Source: UBA4416 sp964543545
GTDB taxonomy: Bacteria > Bacteroidota > Bacteroidia > B-17B0 > Aurantibacillaceae
Assembly: GCA_964543545.1 (NCBI GenBank)
Contig: CAZIYT010000003.1
Location: 558,001 to 622,000 of the forward strand
Reading direction: 5' to 3'
Length of the DNA: 64,000 nucleotides
Translations under genes and position numbers: made by a program
The notes under the pieces: generated by a model
Told to the model about the DNA's origin: nothing
What the model saw: only the letters and a program-made list of their open reading frames with translations
Databases searched by the model: none
In this document: positions 50,354-59,616 of the stretch, piece after piece
How positions within the stretch are numbered: the stretch's first letter is position 1
Layout of the letters: the number at the start of each line of letters is the position of its first letter

Positions 50354-53350
50354 ATGAAAAAACTACTAATACTCTTATTCTTTGGGGCCTCGCTGATTGC
50401 CAGCGCACAATGCACCTGGCCTAAAGTATACAACTCCGCCAAATATTTACAATTCCAATTCGATAAGCAGGGAGAGATCCTCGGGCAGTTTAGCCACGAT
50501 AATTTCGCCTCTAACTATAACCATGTCGGGGTGCCCACAACACCAATGGTTCCGGTTTATAACGAATCCTGCGCCAAATACTCCAACAACGGCACGGCCA
50601 CCTGGATGTTTAATGAAAACTACGGCTTCTCCACGATCATCCCTTTTGATAACGGGAAGTTCTTTTTAGGCTCCTTCACCAGCAGGATCCTGAACTCAAA
50701 CGGAAGCACAACCGGCATCACATTTCCAACGCCGGGATACACCTACCACGAAGGCTTTTCAAATCAATTACTGCAATTCGATGGCACGACTTTAAACGCT
50801 ATTGATATCAATACAGGCTCCGTACTGAATACAAGCAGCATACCCGCGCTCTCTACCTTTATCATTTCTTCGACGTATGTAAAAGGAAGCAACTTATATT
50901 TAATAGGCCACTATTTTTCGACAAGCAGTTACATCAATAATGTGATCATTAAATTGAACTCAGCGATGACCATTGCCGATGTAAAAACAACCGGCTTAGA
51001 CATCCGGAAAATGGCCATCACAAATCCGGGTACCATCTATTTATGCCTGAATACAGAGATCGGCACCTTCAACTGGACCACCTCCGCTTACACAAGCACC
51101 GAACTAACGGGTTATTCCGCCTTGTTAAAATACGATGCAGCCAATACCCGTATTGTGTTTTTTAATGCAGGAACCAGCACCGTAAAATTCATTTACGACA
51201 ACGGTGCCACAGGCTCTTATCCTATCACCGTAACGGGTAGTGTACCTACTTTTGATATTGAAGTGGATTATCATAATAACGAGCTGTTGATCAACGGCTC
51301 AAACACGAGCGCGGGTTCCGGTGGTGGCAGCTATAATGGCAGCAGCTTCCCTTACCTCAGCACTTCCTCTTATGAGAACGTTGTTCTTCATAAGATTTCC
51401 ATGCAGCGCGTCAGGACTTCTATTAGTGTCCGAAATCAAAATATTTGTCCGGGAAGCACCATCACCTACTACAGCACCAGTAACGGCAACCCGACGAATT
51501 ACAACTGGAGTTTCCCGGGAGGCTCTCCTTCAACCTCTACCCTGCCTAACCCAACCGTGACCTATTGCAATGCAGGACTATATAATGCTTCCTTAACAGT
51601 GAGCAATTGTACAAGCTCTTACACTGCCACCTATAACAATTTCATTTCCGTGTCTTATACCAATTGCTCTGAACCGGGATGCGTAAGCACGGTTGCCAAA
51701 AGCATTGGAGGCCCAAATTATGAAACGGCCCTGTCTGTAATTACAGATGCCGGAGGCAATATCTATACAACGGGCCGGTTTATCGGAACGGTGGATTTCG
51801 ATCCGGGTGCGGGTGTCAGCAACCTGACATCAACAACCAGCAACTACGATGTATACATCACCAAGTTCGATGCTTATGGAAACTTCATCTGGGTAAAACA
51901 GCTGGCAGCAGCCGTAGGAAGTGGCTCTGCATGGAACAAAGCAGACGACATGGTGATCGATAACCAGGGCGCCCTTTATTTATCAGGCACCTTTTTCCAG
52001 ACCGTCGATTTCGATCCGGGTGCGGGTGTTTTCAATTTAACTTCAGGAGCAAGCGCAGAAAGCTTCGTTCTTAAATTAAATACCTGTGGAGAATTTGTGT
52101 GGGCACAGAAACACGGAGGAGCCGGCGCAGGAACGACCACTGATATTGCGATCGACAATGCTAATAACATTTATATCGCAGGCCCTTTTGCCAATAACAT
52201 CAACATCGGACCATTTGCATTGACCGGAGCCGGAAACTGGGAAGGCTACGTTGCCAGGATGGATGTTAACGGAAACTTTTTATGGGCCAAACGGGTAGGA
52301 TCATTTGGTGTGGACTATTTTACGGACGTGAAAACCAATTCGGCGGGATTAGTCGTTCTTACCGGCTTGTTTAGTAATACGGTCGATTTTGATCTCAATG
52401 CGGGTATCTTTAACCTGACCTCGGCAGGTAGTTATGATGCTTTCGTTCTGACACTGGACGCTTCCGGAAATTTTGTCTGGGCAAAAAGAACCGGAAGCAG
52501 CGGCGATGACGCTGCCAGGGACCTGGTCATTACCAGCACAGACGACATTATCCTGATGGGCGATTATACAGGGACTGTTGATTTCGATCCGAATGCAGGT
52601 GTCCAGAATTTAACGTCTACAGGAGGAAGAGATGTGTCTGTTCTGAGATTAAACAGCGCCGGAAACTATTTATGGGCCGGCAGCATGGGCAATGGAAACG
52701 ACAATGCCGGAAGAGCCATGAGCATTGATGGGGCCGACAATGTGTACCTAAGCGGAGATTATGCTTTCGGAACTCTGGATGTGGATCCTACAGTAGGTAT
52801 ATTTGGCCTCGGCGGCAGCGCCGGATCATACATCAGCAAAATCAACAGCAGCAATGCTTTTGTATGGGGCAAAAAAATAGACGCCGCCTACATCAGCGCT
52901 ATGTGGAATAACACCAACAACGATCTGGTTATAGCAGGTGCTTTCACAGGCATAGCAGATTTCGATATCAATGCCGGTGTGATTAACCTCACTTCTAATG
53001 GAAATACAGATGCCTTTGTAGCCAAATACTGTGCATCCAATTTATTACGCGTTGCCAAAACGGAAGAGGAAAGTGCGATGACCACTTCTTCAGAAGTATT
53101 TGCGGGCGATGTACACATCTATCCTAATCCGAGCCTGGGGCAGGTATTTGTTTCCGTGCCGGCTGAGTGGAGCGAAAGTAACATCACAGTGTATAACTCT
53201 TTCGGGCAAATCGTGATGACCGGAGAAACAGGGGCTGAACATAAAACAGAATTATCTTTGGAAAGTCTGAAAGACGGATTCTATTTCATTAATGTCAGCA
53301 ACAACGAGCATACCATTACTCAAAAACTGATCAAGAACACAAATAAATAA
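50354..53350 (+). CDS. Large SBBP-repeat and PKD protein with T9SS type A sorting domain
   Basis: From the ATG at 50354 (MKKLLILLFFGASLIASAQ) the protein has 998 residues and a signal peptide. Residues 25-350 are a beta-rich region of unknown type. A PKD-like domain with NWSFPGGSPSTSTLPNPTVT is near 385. Residues 440-900 carry repeats of about 60 residues of the SBBP (beta-propeller) type, such as VDFDPGAGVSNLTSTTSN, VYITKFDAYGNFIWVKQL and FVLKLNTCGEFVWAQKHGG. The last 75 residues are a type A sorting domain (IYPNPSLGQVFVSVPAE to GFYFINVSNNEHTITQKL). It is exported by the T9SS. The ligand is unknown. The gene stands alone with a strong terminator. Confidence 0.9.
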   Translation: MKKLLILLFFGASLIASAQCTWPKVYNSAKYLQFQFDKQGEILGQFSHDNFASNYNHVGVPTTPMVPVYNESCAKYSNNGTATWMFNENYGFSTIIPFDNGKFFLGSFTSRILNSNGSTTGITFPTPGYTYHEGFSNQLLQFDGTTLNAIDINTGSVLNTSSIPALSTFIISSTYVKGSNLYLIGHYFSTSSYINNVIIKLNSAMTIADVKTTGLDIRKMAITNPGTIYLCLNTEIGTFNWTTSAYTSTELTGYSALLKYDAANTRIVFFNAGTSTVKFIYDNGATGSYPITVTGSVPTFDIEVDYHNNELLINGSNTSAGSGGGSYNGSSFPYLSTSSYENVVLHKISMQRVRTSISVRNQNICPGSTITYYSTSNGNPTNYNWSFPGGSPSTSTLPNPTVTYCNAGLYNASLTVSNCTSSYTATYNNFISVSYTNCSEPGCVSTVAKSIGGPNYETALSVITDAGGNIYTTGRFIGTVDFDPGAGVSNLTSTTSNYDVYITKFDAYGNFIWVKQLAAAVGSGSAWNKADDMVIDNQGALYLSGTFFQTVDFDPGAGVFNLTSGASAESFVLKLNTCGEFVWAQKHGGAGAGTTTDIAIDNANNIYIAGPFANNINIGPFALTGAGNWEGYVARMDVNGNFLWAKRVGSFGVDYFTDVKTNSAGLVVLTGLFSNTVDFDLNAGIFNLTSAGSYDAFVLTLDASGNFVWAKRTGSSGDDAARDLVITSTDDIILMGDYTGTVDFDPNAGVQNLTSTGGRDVSVLRLNSAGNYLWAGSMGNGNDNAGRAMSIDGADNVYLSGDYAFGTLDVDPTVGIFGLGGSAGSYISKINSSNAFVWGKKIDAAYISAMWNNTNNDLVIAGAFTGIADFDINAGVINLTSNGNTDAFVAKYCASNLLRVAKTEEESAMTTSSEVFAGDVHIYPNPSLGQVFVSVPAEWSESNITVYNSFGQIVMTGETGAEHKTELSLESLKDGFYFINVSNNEHTITQKLIKNTNK

Positions 53351-53364
53351 TTCCTATGTATAAG

Positions 53365-53399
53365 AAGAGGCTGCTTTATAAAAGGCAGCCTCTTTTTTA
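53365..53399 (+). terminator. Terminator of the SBBP-repeat gene
   Basis: AAGAGGCTGC at 53365-53374 pairs with GCAGCCTCTT at 53385-53394, followed by a T-run. Confidence 0.85.
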
Positions 53400-53431
53400 T
53401 TTGTATTTCCACTAAGCGATGTCTCTCAGGC

Positions 53432-54154
53432 TTATTTCTCCGCCAGGTAAATAGCAGCCAGCCCCAGCCCTACAGAGCTAAAAGAAGCATTCTTATAACC
53501 CACTTTTTCCAGGATTGCCGTAAAGCGTTCGTTATCCGGGAAGGCTTTGATCGATTCCGGCAAATAGGTATAAGCACGGGTATCTTTGGAGAACATCTTC
53601 CCTAAGGTCGGTGTGATGTATTTGAAATGAAAATGGTAAAACTGTTTTACCGGGAATTTGCGTGGCGAGGAAAATTCCAGGACACAAAGCTGCCCGCCCG
53701 GTTTCAGGATCCGGAGCATGTTCGCTAATCCTTTTTCGAGGTTCTCGAAATTCCTCACACCAAATCCAACGGTAATCGCATCGATAGAATTATCAGGTAA
53801 GTCGCAGGTTTCAGCATCACCGTACTGCAGGGTGATAATGTCCTGCAAATGCCGTTTCTCAATTTTCTCACGCCCGAACTTCATCATGCCTTCGCTGATG
53901 TCGATCCCGATAATGGACTTAGGCTTTAGTTTATTTGCTTCGATCGCGAAATCTGCCGTGCCGGTAGCCACATCCAGGATGCGTTGCGGTTTTTTGGCGG
54001 CAATTTTCCGGATGCACTTCCTTCGCCAGCCTTTATGAATGCCAAGAGACAGTAAAGAGTTTAAAAAATCATAACGAAAAGCGATGTTGTCAAACATCTG
54101 CGCCACCTGCTCTTTCTTCGATTCGTTATTATTGTAAGGTGTGATTGGGTCCAT
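53432..54154 (-). CDS. ubiE: Demethylmenaquinone methyltransferase (UbiE/MenG)
   Basis: A 240-residue SAM-dependent C-methyltransferase for the last step of menaquinone synthesis. Landmarks: VAQMFDNIAFRYDFLNSLLS, ILDVATGTADFAI (SAM motif), GIDISEGMM, ITVGFGVRNFEN and GGQLCVLEFS. Bacteroidota use menaquinone, so the physiological role is MenG-like. The heptose kinase gene lies upstream, separated by an inverted repeat. Confidence 0.95.
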   Translation of the reverse strand: MDPITPYNNNESKKEQVAQMFDNIAFRYDFLNSLLSLGIHKGWRRKCIRKIAAKKPQRILDVATGTADFAIEANKLKPKSIIGIDISEGMMKFGREKIEKRHLQDIITLQYGDAETCDLPDNSIDAITVGFGVRNFENLEKGLANMLRILKPGGQLCVLEFSSPRKFPVKQFYHFHFKYITPTLGKMFSKDTRAYTYLPESIKAFPDNERFTAILEKVGYKNASFSSVGLGLAAIYLAEK

Positions 54155-54162
54155 GCTTGTTT

Positions 54163-54234
54163 CCCGCTGATCTCGCGGATTATCGCAGATTATAATTCAT
54201 TCTATTCATCCGTGCAGATCTGCGAAATCTGCGG
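54163..54234. repeat. Intergenic inverted repeat, GATCTCGC family, copy 2
   Basis: CCCGCTGATCTCGCGGATTA at 54163-54182 with GCAGATCTGCGAAATCTGCG ending at 54232. It has the same order and almost the same spacing as the copy at 16979-17054. Confidence 0.75.
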
Positions 54235-54244
54235 GACAAAATAA

Positions 54245-55261
54245 CTACTTCACAAAATCAAGCTTCAAAGACTCTTCCAGCAATTGCTCTTTATCAACCG
54301 GCACAACACCGATCTTCTCGCACACCAAGCCACCTGCCAGGTTGGAGATGGAGGCCATCACCACAGGATCGGCACGCAGGGCAACCAGTAAAGCCGCGAC
54401 ACTGATCACGGTATCTCCTGCCCCACTCACATCGGCAATGCTGCGGATGTGCGCCGGAATATGTTGTTTCTCCGAGCGTGAATTGGTGATCACGCCTTTT
54501 TCAGCAAGCGTTACCAGGGCCGTTTCAAACTTCTGCTTTACGCGGAAGCTGCTGATGGCGCGCTGCAGCTCATTGATATTATCGGAGCTCACATCCATTT
54601 TCAGGCCTTCACGCAATTCTTTGAGGTTCGGCTTGAATAAGGTAACACCTTTGTAAGCATTGAAGTTCCTGGTCTTAGGATCCACGCAGGTTGGGATCCC
54701 TTTGCTCTTTGCCAGCTCCACCACTTTGGTAATCAGCTTCGGCGTGATGAGTCCTTTGTTATAATCTTCAAACAGGATCACATCGATCTTATCATGCTGA
54801 ATGATATAAGAGATCAGCGTCAGCAATTGCTGGGTCTCGGAAGCGGAGATATCTTCTTCGATCTCTTCGTCCACACGCAGCAACTGGTGGTTGTTTCCGA
54901 TGATCCGTGTTTTTTCGGTTGTAATGCGGTCGCGGGATTTCAGGATGCCTTTCTGGCTCAGCTTTTGCTTTTTCAGGAGATCGAGGAAGGCCTGCCCTTC
55001 GAGGTCGATGCCGATCACCGAACACAAAATAGGATTGGCTCCCATGGCCTGAATGTTGAGTGCCACGTTGGCCGCACCGCCCAGGCGTTTTTCTTTTTTA
55101 TGCACCGCAATGATCGGAACGGGAGCCTCCGGAGAAATACGGTTCACCTTTCCCCACATATAGCTATCGATCATCACATCACCAATGATCAGAACGTTCA
55201 GGTTGTTGAACGATTTGAACATCTCGCGGATATGTTCTTTCTTAACGGATAATTTTTTCAT
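54245..55261 (-). CDS. Heptose-7-phosphate kinase-like PfkB carbohydrate kinase (HldE kinase domain)
   Basis: A 338-residue kinase matching the RfaE1/HldE first domain, which phosphorylates D-glycero-D-manno-heptose 7-phosphate for lipopolysaccharide core synthesis. Landmarks: VLIIGDVMIDSYMWGKVNRI, SPEAPVPIIAVHKKEKRLGG, AANVALNIQAMGA and DVSGAGDTVISVAALLV, the catalytic-Asp GAGD loop. The nucleotidyltransferase half of a fused HldE is absent, so the partner must be encoded elsewhere. Confidence 0.92.
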   Translation of the reverse strand: MKKLSVKKEHIREMFKSFNNLNVLIIGDVMIDSYMWGKVNRISPEAPVPIIAVHKKEKRLGGAANVALNIQAMGANPILCSVIGIDLEGQAFLDLLKKQKLSQKGILKSRDRITTEKTRIIGNNHQLLRVDEEIEEDISASETQQLLTLISYIIQHDKIDVILFEDYNKGLITPKLITKVVELAKSKGIPTCVDPKTRNFNAYKGVTLFKPNLKELREGLKMDVSSDNINELQRAISSFRVKQKFETALVTLAEKGVITNSRSEKQHIPAHIRSIADVSGAGDTVISVAALLVALRADPVVMASISNLAGGLVCEKIGVVPVDKEQLLEESLKLDFVK

Positions 55262-55384
55262 TTAATTTTTGTCTGAAACCACATAGTCACATAAGAATAC
55301 ATAGTCTTTATTAAGTTGAACTTTATTTTACTGACAATTTCTTCATCCCTAAACCTCTCCTGTCTCTTGATTCTCTTTTGTCTC

Positions 55385-56578
55385 TTAACTTAATTTTTCA
55401 ATGGCCGCTTTCATGCGCTTCAGTGCTTCCGTGAGCTTATCCTCGGAAGTAGCGTAGGAAAAACGGATGTATTTGTCATCCCCGAAGGCCGCACCGGGTA
55501 CAAGCGCCACATGCGCTACATCCAGCAGGAACATCGACAGGTCGGTGGCATTGTTGACCGTGAATCCATTGTATGATTTCCCGAACAGGGCCGATACTTC
55601 CGGGTACACATAAAATGCCCCTTGCGGTGTATTTGTTTTAAAGCCCGGAATGTCCTTCATCAGCCCAAGCACCAGGTCCCTTCTTTTCAGGAAGGCATCC
55701 CGCATATAATACGTACTCTCCGCCGGAAGATCCATCGCGGCGTGCATTGCTTTTTGCGTAATGCTGCAGGTGGCCGACGTAAACTGCCCCTGCATCTTAT
55801 CACAAGCCTGGGCAATCCATTTTGGCGCAGCCATGATGCCGCCCCTCCAGCCTGTCATCGCAAAGCCTTTGGAAACACCGTTGATGGTGATCACGCGGTC
55901 TTTGATATCTGCGAACTGCGCCATGCTCTCATGACCGCCCACAAAATTAATATGCTCATAAATCTCATCGCTCATGATGTACAGGCCATCATGCTGTTTC
56001 ACTACATCGGCAATGGCGCGCAGTTCCTGTTTGCTGTATACCGAGCCTGTAGGGTTACAAGGTGTGCTGAACATCATCATGCGTGTTTTCGGCGTGATGT
56101 GTGCTTTCAGCTCTTCGGCCGTAATCTTGAAATCATTCTCGATGGTGGTGTCGATAATCACAGGCACGCCACCCGCCAGCTTCAGGATCTCGAGGTAGCT
56201 CACCCAGAAAGGAGCCGGGATGATCACCTCATCGCCCGGGTTGATCAGGCACAGTACCGCGTTGGCAATGCTTTGCTTGGCGCCGGTGGATACCACGATC
56301 TCATCGGGAGTATAATCCAGGTTATTGTCTCTTTTGAATTTATGTGCAATGGCTTGTCGTAATTCCACATAGCCGCTTACATGGGTATAGTAGCTGAAAT
56401 TGTCGTTAATTGCCTTGATAGCAGCCTGCTTAACCACATCAGGTGTCGCAAAATCGGGCTCACCCAGGCTAAGGCTGATAATATCCACTCCCTGGGCTTT
56501 TAACTCACGGCTCTTACGGGCCATAGCAATGGTTTGCGATTCTGAAATAAGATTAACTCGGTCCGATAAATGTGTCAT
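55385..56578 (-). CDS. PLP-dependent aminotransferase (aspartate aminotransferase-like)
   Basis: From the ATG at 56578 (MTHLSDRVNLISESQTIAMA) the protein has 397 residues, the normal length for class I aminotransferases. SLSLGEPDFATPD, FSTPCNPTGSVYSKQEL, MSDEIYEHINF, the PLP Lys in GVSKGFAMTGWRGG, and RFSYATSEDKL are present. Aspartate is the likely amino donor. The frame from 56623 adds 15 unlikely residues that overlap the promoter region. Confidence 0.94.
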   Translation of the reverse strand: MTHLSDRVNLISESQTIAMARKSRELKAQGVDIISLSLGEPDFATPDVVKQAAIKAINDNFSYYTHVSGYVELRQAIAHKFKRDNNLDYTPDEIVVSTGAKQSIANAVLCLINPGDEVIIPAPFWVSYLEILKLAGGVPVIIDTTIENDFKITAEELKAHITPKTRMMMFSTPCNPTGSVYSKQELRAIADVVKQHDGLYIMSDEIYEHINFVGGHESMAQFADIKDRVITINGVSKGFAMTGWRGGIMAAPKWIAQACDKMQGQFTSATCSITQKAMHAAMDLPAESTYYMRDAFLKRRDLVLGLMKDIPGFKTNTPQGAFYVYPEVSALFGKSYNGFTVNNATDLSMFLLDVAHVALVPGAAFGDDKYIRFSYATSEDKLTEALKRMKAAIEKLS

Positions 56579-56601
56579 TAAACAGGTTTTAAAATGCGAA
56601 A

Positions 56602-56630
56602 CAAATCTAAGGATTTCACCCATATCTCAA
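56602..56630 (-). promoter_or_regulatory. Promoter of the aminotransferase gene
   Basis: On the minus strand TTG (56628-56630) and TAGATTTG (56602-56609) are 18 nt apart, and the ATG at 56578 is 23 nt downstream. Confidence 0.5.
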
Positions 56631-56732
56631 ACTTAAATTCTATTAATTTTACCTTGCAAAATGTTTATCAATTTTTTTGTAAAACTCCCGGCTATTCCCT
56701 AATTTTCAAGCTAACAAAAGCGAATATCATCT

Positions 56733-57146
56733 ATGAATTACTGGCTGATCAAATCAGAACCTTTTAAGTACAGTTGGGACCAATTTAAGAAAGACAAATC
56801 CGCAACCTGGGATGGCGTGAGGAATTACGCCGCCCGCAACAACCTTAGGGCCATGAAAAAGGGCGACCTCGCCTTCTTCTACCATAGCAACGAAGGCCTG
56901 TGTATTGTAGGCATCGCCAAAGTGATAAAGGAACATTTCCAGGATCCCACCACTACGGATCCGGCCTGGCTGGCTGTAGAATTTGCACCTTTCAAAGCCC
57001 TGAAAAAACCGGTGACACTCGCGCAGATGAAGGAGGACGAGAAGCTGAAAAATATGGACCTGATCAGGTTATCACGCCTGTCGGTAGGCGCCGTGAGGCC
57101 GGAAGAGTTTGACCACATCTGCCTGCTCGGCGGCATGGATAAATAA
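56733..57146 (+). CDS. EVE-domain protein
   Basis: A 137-residue EVE (PUA-like) protein. MNYWLIKSEPFKYSWDQF, ATWDGVRNYAARNNLRAMKK, GDLAFFYHSN and IVGIAKVIKEHF are all diagnostic. The fold resembles modified-base readers (YTH/PUA-like) and is predicted to bind modified nucleic acid. A secreted-protein gene follows 29 nt later. Confidence 0.95.
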   Translation: MNYWLIKSEPFKYSWDQFKKDKSATWDGVRNYAARNNLRAMKKGDLAFFYHSNEGLCIVGIAKVIKEHFQDPTTTDPAWLAVEFAPFKALKKPVTLAQMKEDEKLKNMDLIRLSRLSVGAVRPEEFDHICLLGGMDK

Positions 57147-57175
57147 TTAGCACAGATTTTGTAATTCCAAGCACT

Positions 57176-57700
57176 ATGAAAACGATCACACTTGTACTCG
57201 CCATGCTTTTCTCTGTTTCCTTTTACGCTCAAAAAGGAAATTTCCCTGCGCTGGCAGGCCATACGCTCGAAGGCTCATCCATCAGCCTTCCTTTGGCCGG
57301 CACCAAAAAATTCACCATCGTGGGCCTTTGCTTCAAACGGAGTGCCGAAGAAGACCTCAAAACCTGGATCCAGCCGATGTACGAAACCTTCGTTGCCAAG
57401 GCAAACGGCACGGATTATTTCGATGTGGCCAACTATTACGATGTCAACTATTATTTCATTCCCCTGATCAGCGGCTTCAAGAAAGCAGCAGCCGATTTTA
57501 AAGCGGCCACACAAAAAGACCTCTGGAAAAATGTGATCGACTGCGACACGGATATTGCCGTACTTAAGGCACAGCTAAAGCCGGGCAACGAGGACGTTCC
57601 CTATTTTTATGTGATCGATACGAACGGGAAGATTATAGAAGTGGTTTCCGGAAAATTCACCGAAGACAAAATGGATAAGCTGCAGGAAGCGATTGATTGA
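57176..57700 (+). CDS. Secreted thioredoxin-fold-like protein without a CxxC motif
   Basis: A 174-residue protein with a signal peptide (MKTITLVLAMLFSVSFYAQ). The layout LEGSSISLPLAGTKKFTIVG, LCFKRSAEEDLKTW, and near the end VPYFYVIDTNGKII with EVVSGKFTEDKM resembles a thioredoxin-like fold of the AhpC/TlpA type. The redox motif position reads LCFKRS, with a single Cys and no CxxC. It is therefore unlikely to be a standard reductase; a binding or structural role is possible. Confidence 0.7.
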   Translation: MKTITLVLAMLFSVSFYAQKGNFPALAGHTLEGSSISLPLAGTKKFTIVGLCFKRSAEEDLKTWIQPMYETFVAKANGTDYFDVANYYDVNYYFIPLISGFKKAAADFKAATQKDLWKNVIDCDTDIAVLKAQLKPGNEDVPYFYVIDTNGKIIEVVSGKFTEDKMDKLQEAID

Positions 57701-57722
57701 TCGGCAGTAACATCAGAACCTA

Positions 57723-57759
57723 AAAAAAGCCCCGCCGGACGCATCCGACGGGGCTTTTT
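57723..57759 (+). terminator. Terminator after the thioredoxin-like gene
   Basis: AAAAAGCCCCG and CGGGGCTTTTT pair, extended by CGGA/TCCG, in a long hairpin with a T-run. Confidence 0.85.
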
Positions 57760-57807
57760 CCACTTAACCCAAACCACAAAAAATTAAACCTTAACCACAC
57801 CAAACAT

Positions 57808-57918
57808 TCAATGATTTCTCTGCTTAAAATAGGAGGTAAACAAGCCCAGCGCTACCAGGAAAATAAATGCTACAGGTAAAGCAAACTGGAAATTAACGGA
57901 GGAGATCATGGTATTCAT
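57808..57918 (-). CDS. Possible 36-residue single-helix membrane protein
   Basis: An ORF from ATG at 57918 encodes MNTMISSVNFQFALPVAFIF and ends SYFKQRNH. It has one strong helix (FALPVAFIFLVALGLFTSYF) and a positive tail, as in other bacterial small membrane proteins. It has no good ribosome-binding site, which is normal here. The function is unknown. It lies between two convergent or isolated genes. Confidence 0.5.
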   Translation of the reverse strand: MNTMISSVNFQFALPVAFIFLVALGLFTSYFKQRNH

Positions 57919-58421
57919 AACGTATAGATTTAGATGATTGATAATTCTAACTACTTATACAAGGACACAGGCACAGAAGTTCAGGACACTTGGTAAGTGG
58001 CGGCTTTTACAAAACAAGTGGTTGGGATCGGGATAAAAATGGATGAGTGGTTGTAGAATAAATTAAGATCAAGATTTACTTAAATCTATTTAGCTTCATA
58101 AAACGAATAGCGGAGAACAACATCGTGCACCTACGGCGCACAAAAAACCTATCATATTACAGGCTATAAACCTATAGCCCCGCTGGGGCTATAGGACATC
58201 TCTAAATCAGGAATCAGTTTAACTGAAAGTTTCGAATGCAGTTGAAATACTGTATAACGAACAATTCCAGTTTGCTCCGTAGGAGCAATATGTTTATAGA
58301 AAAAAGTAATCCCGAGATGTTCCAGCTCCGTAGGAGCTGTATGTTGTCCTACATCATTACGATAAAAAAATCCGCGTTCATCTGCCGGATCCGCGTCATC
58401 TGCGTTCTATTATTTACATTA
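57919..58421. other. Intergenic region packed with short palindromes
   Basis: No gene is supported. It holds CCTATAGCCCC/GGGGCTATAGG (58171-58195), TTGCTCCGTAGGAGCAA (58272-58288), CAGCTCCGTAGGAGCTG (58323-58339), and the ATCCGCGTCATCTGCGTTC repeat (58389-58407) just before the end of mnmA. Confidence 0.7.
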
Positions 58422-59528
58422 TTACTGCAGGTTCAACAGCGGCTTACGGTCAATGAAGCCTCCACCAATCAGGTCGTCGCCTTCGTAGATCACGGCACTC
58501 TGGCCGGGAGCAATGCCCGTAGCCGGTTCGTGGAATACGATATTCAGCTTATCACCGGTAGTGTTGATGGTGCTCATGCGCCCGGAATCCTTGTAACGGA
58601 TTTTTGTAAGCGCTACAAAATCCTGTGGCAAGGACGCGTATTTGATCAGGTTGAAATCGCGAACGTTGATCTCCTGCTCTTTCAGGTCTTCCAGGTCGCC
58701 CAATACCACGGTATTGGTTTCCGGGATGATTTCTTTGACGAATACAGGCTCACCCATCGCAATATCGAGGCCTTTGCGCTGACCAATGGTATAGAACGGA
58801 TAGCCACGGTGAATCCCTACTTTTTTTCCTTTAAACATGTAGTCACCTCCCTCTACCTTTGCCTCCAGGTCGGGAAGCTTGTGCTTCAGGAAAGCGCGGT
58901 AGTCGTTATCAGGCACAAAGCAAATGTCGTAGCTCTCGCTTTTGTTGGCAAGGTCGATAAAACCCGCATCCTTGGCCATTTGCTTGATCTCTGTTTTCTG
59001 GTAACCACCCAGCGGGAACATGGTGCGTTGCAGGCTTTCCTGCCCAAGGCCCCATAATACGTAGGTTTGGTCTTTGCTTTGATCCAGGCCTTTGAAGATT
59101 ACTTTACGTTTGTTCTCTTCCCGGATTTGCGCATAGTGCCCGGTAGCGATGAACTCGCAATCGAGCATATCCGCCCGTTTGAGCAAAGCTTCCCATTTGA
59201 TGTGCGTATTGCACAGCACACAAGGGTTAGGCGTACGGCCTGCCAGGTATTCTTCTACAAAATTATCGATGATGTGCGTTCCGAACTCCCCGCGAATGTC
59301 GAGGATATAGTGCGGAAAGCCGAAGGACACAGCCATAGAACGCGCATCGTTGATGCTATCAAGGCTACAGCAGCCGGTTTCCTTTTTGCTGCTCCCCGAC
59401 GTTTCGTAATCCCATGTTTTCATGGTGATCCCGATCACTTCATACCCTTGTTCGTGCAACATCATAGCAGCCACAGAGCTGTCAATTCCACCGCTCATTG
59501 CTACCAGTACTTTTCCGTGCTTACTCAT
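58422..59528 (-). CDS. mnmA: tRNA-specific 2-thiouridylase MnmA
   Basis: A 368-residue enzyme that makes 2-thiouridine at the wobble position of Lys, Glu and Gln tRNAs. The PP-loop VAMSGGIDSSVAAMMLHEQG is at residues 9-28. The catalytic Cys lies in NPCVLCNTHIKW, and a second Cys in SYDICFVPDNDYRAFL. KDQTYVLWGL and GQRKGLDIAMGEP are also typical. The length is normal. The sulfur donor genes are not in the window. Confidence 0.96.
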   Translation of the reverse strand: MSKHGKVLVAMSGGIDSSVAAMMLHEQGYEVIGITMKTWDYETSGSSKKETGCCSLDSINDARSMAVSFGFPHYILDIRGEFGTHIIDNFVEEYLAGRTPNPCVLCNTHIKWEALLKRADMLDCEFIATGHYAQIREENKRKVIFKGLDQSKDQTYVLWGLGQESLQRTMFPLGGYQKTEIKQMAKDAGFIDLANKSESYDICFVPDNDYRAFLKHKLPDLEAKVEGGDYMFKGKKVGIHRGYPFYTIGQRKGLDIAMGEPVFVKEIIPETNTVVLGDLEDLKEQEINVRDFNLIKYASLPQDFVALTKIRYKDSGRMSTINTTGDKLNIVFHEPATGIAPGQSAVIYEGDDLIGGGFIDRKPLLNLQ

Positions 59529-59616
59529 GTCTTCTGATTTGAACCGTCCCTTCCCGGCGATTTCTGATTGTGATGCTTATAACAGTTTATAAACCACGAT
59601 TGTTTAAGCAACCGGC

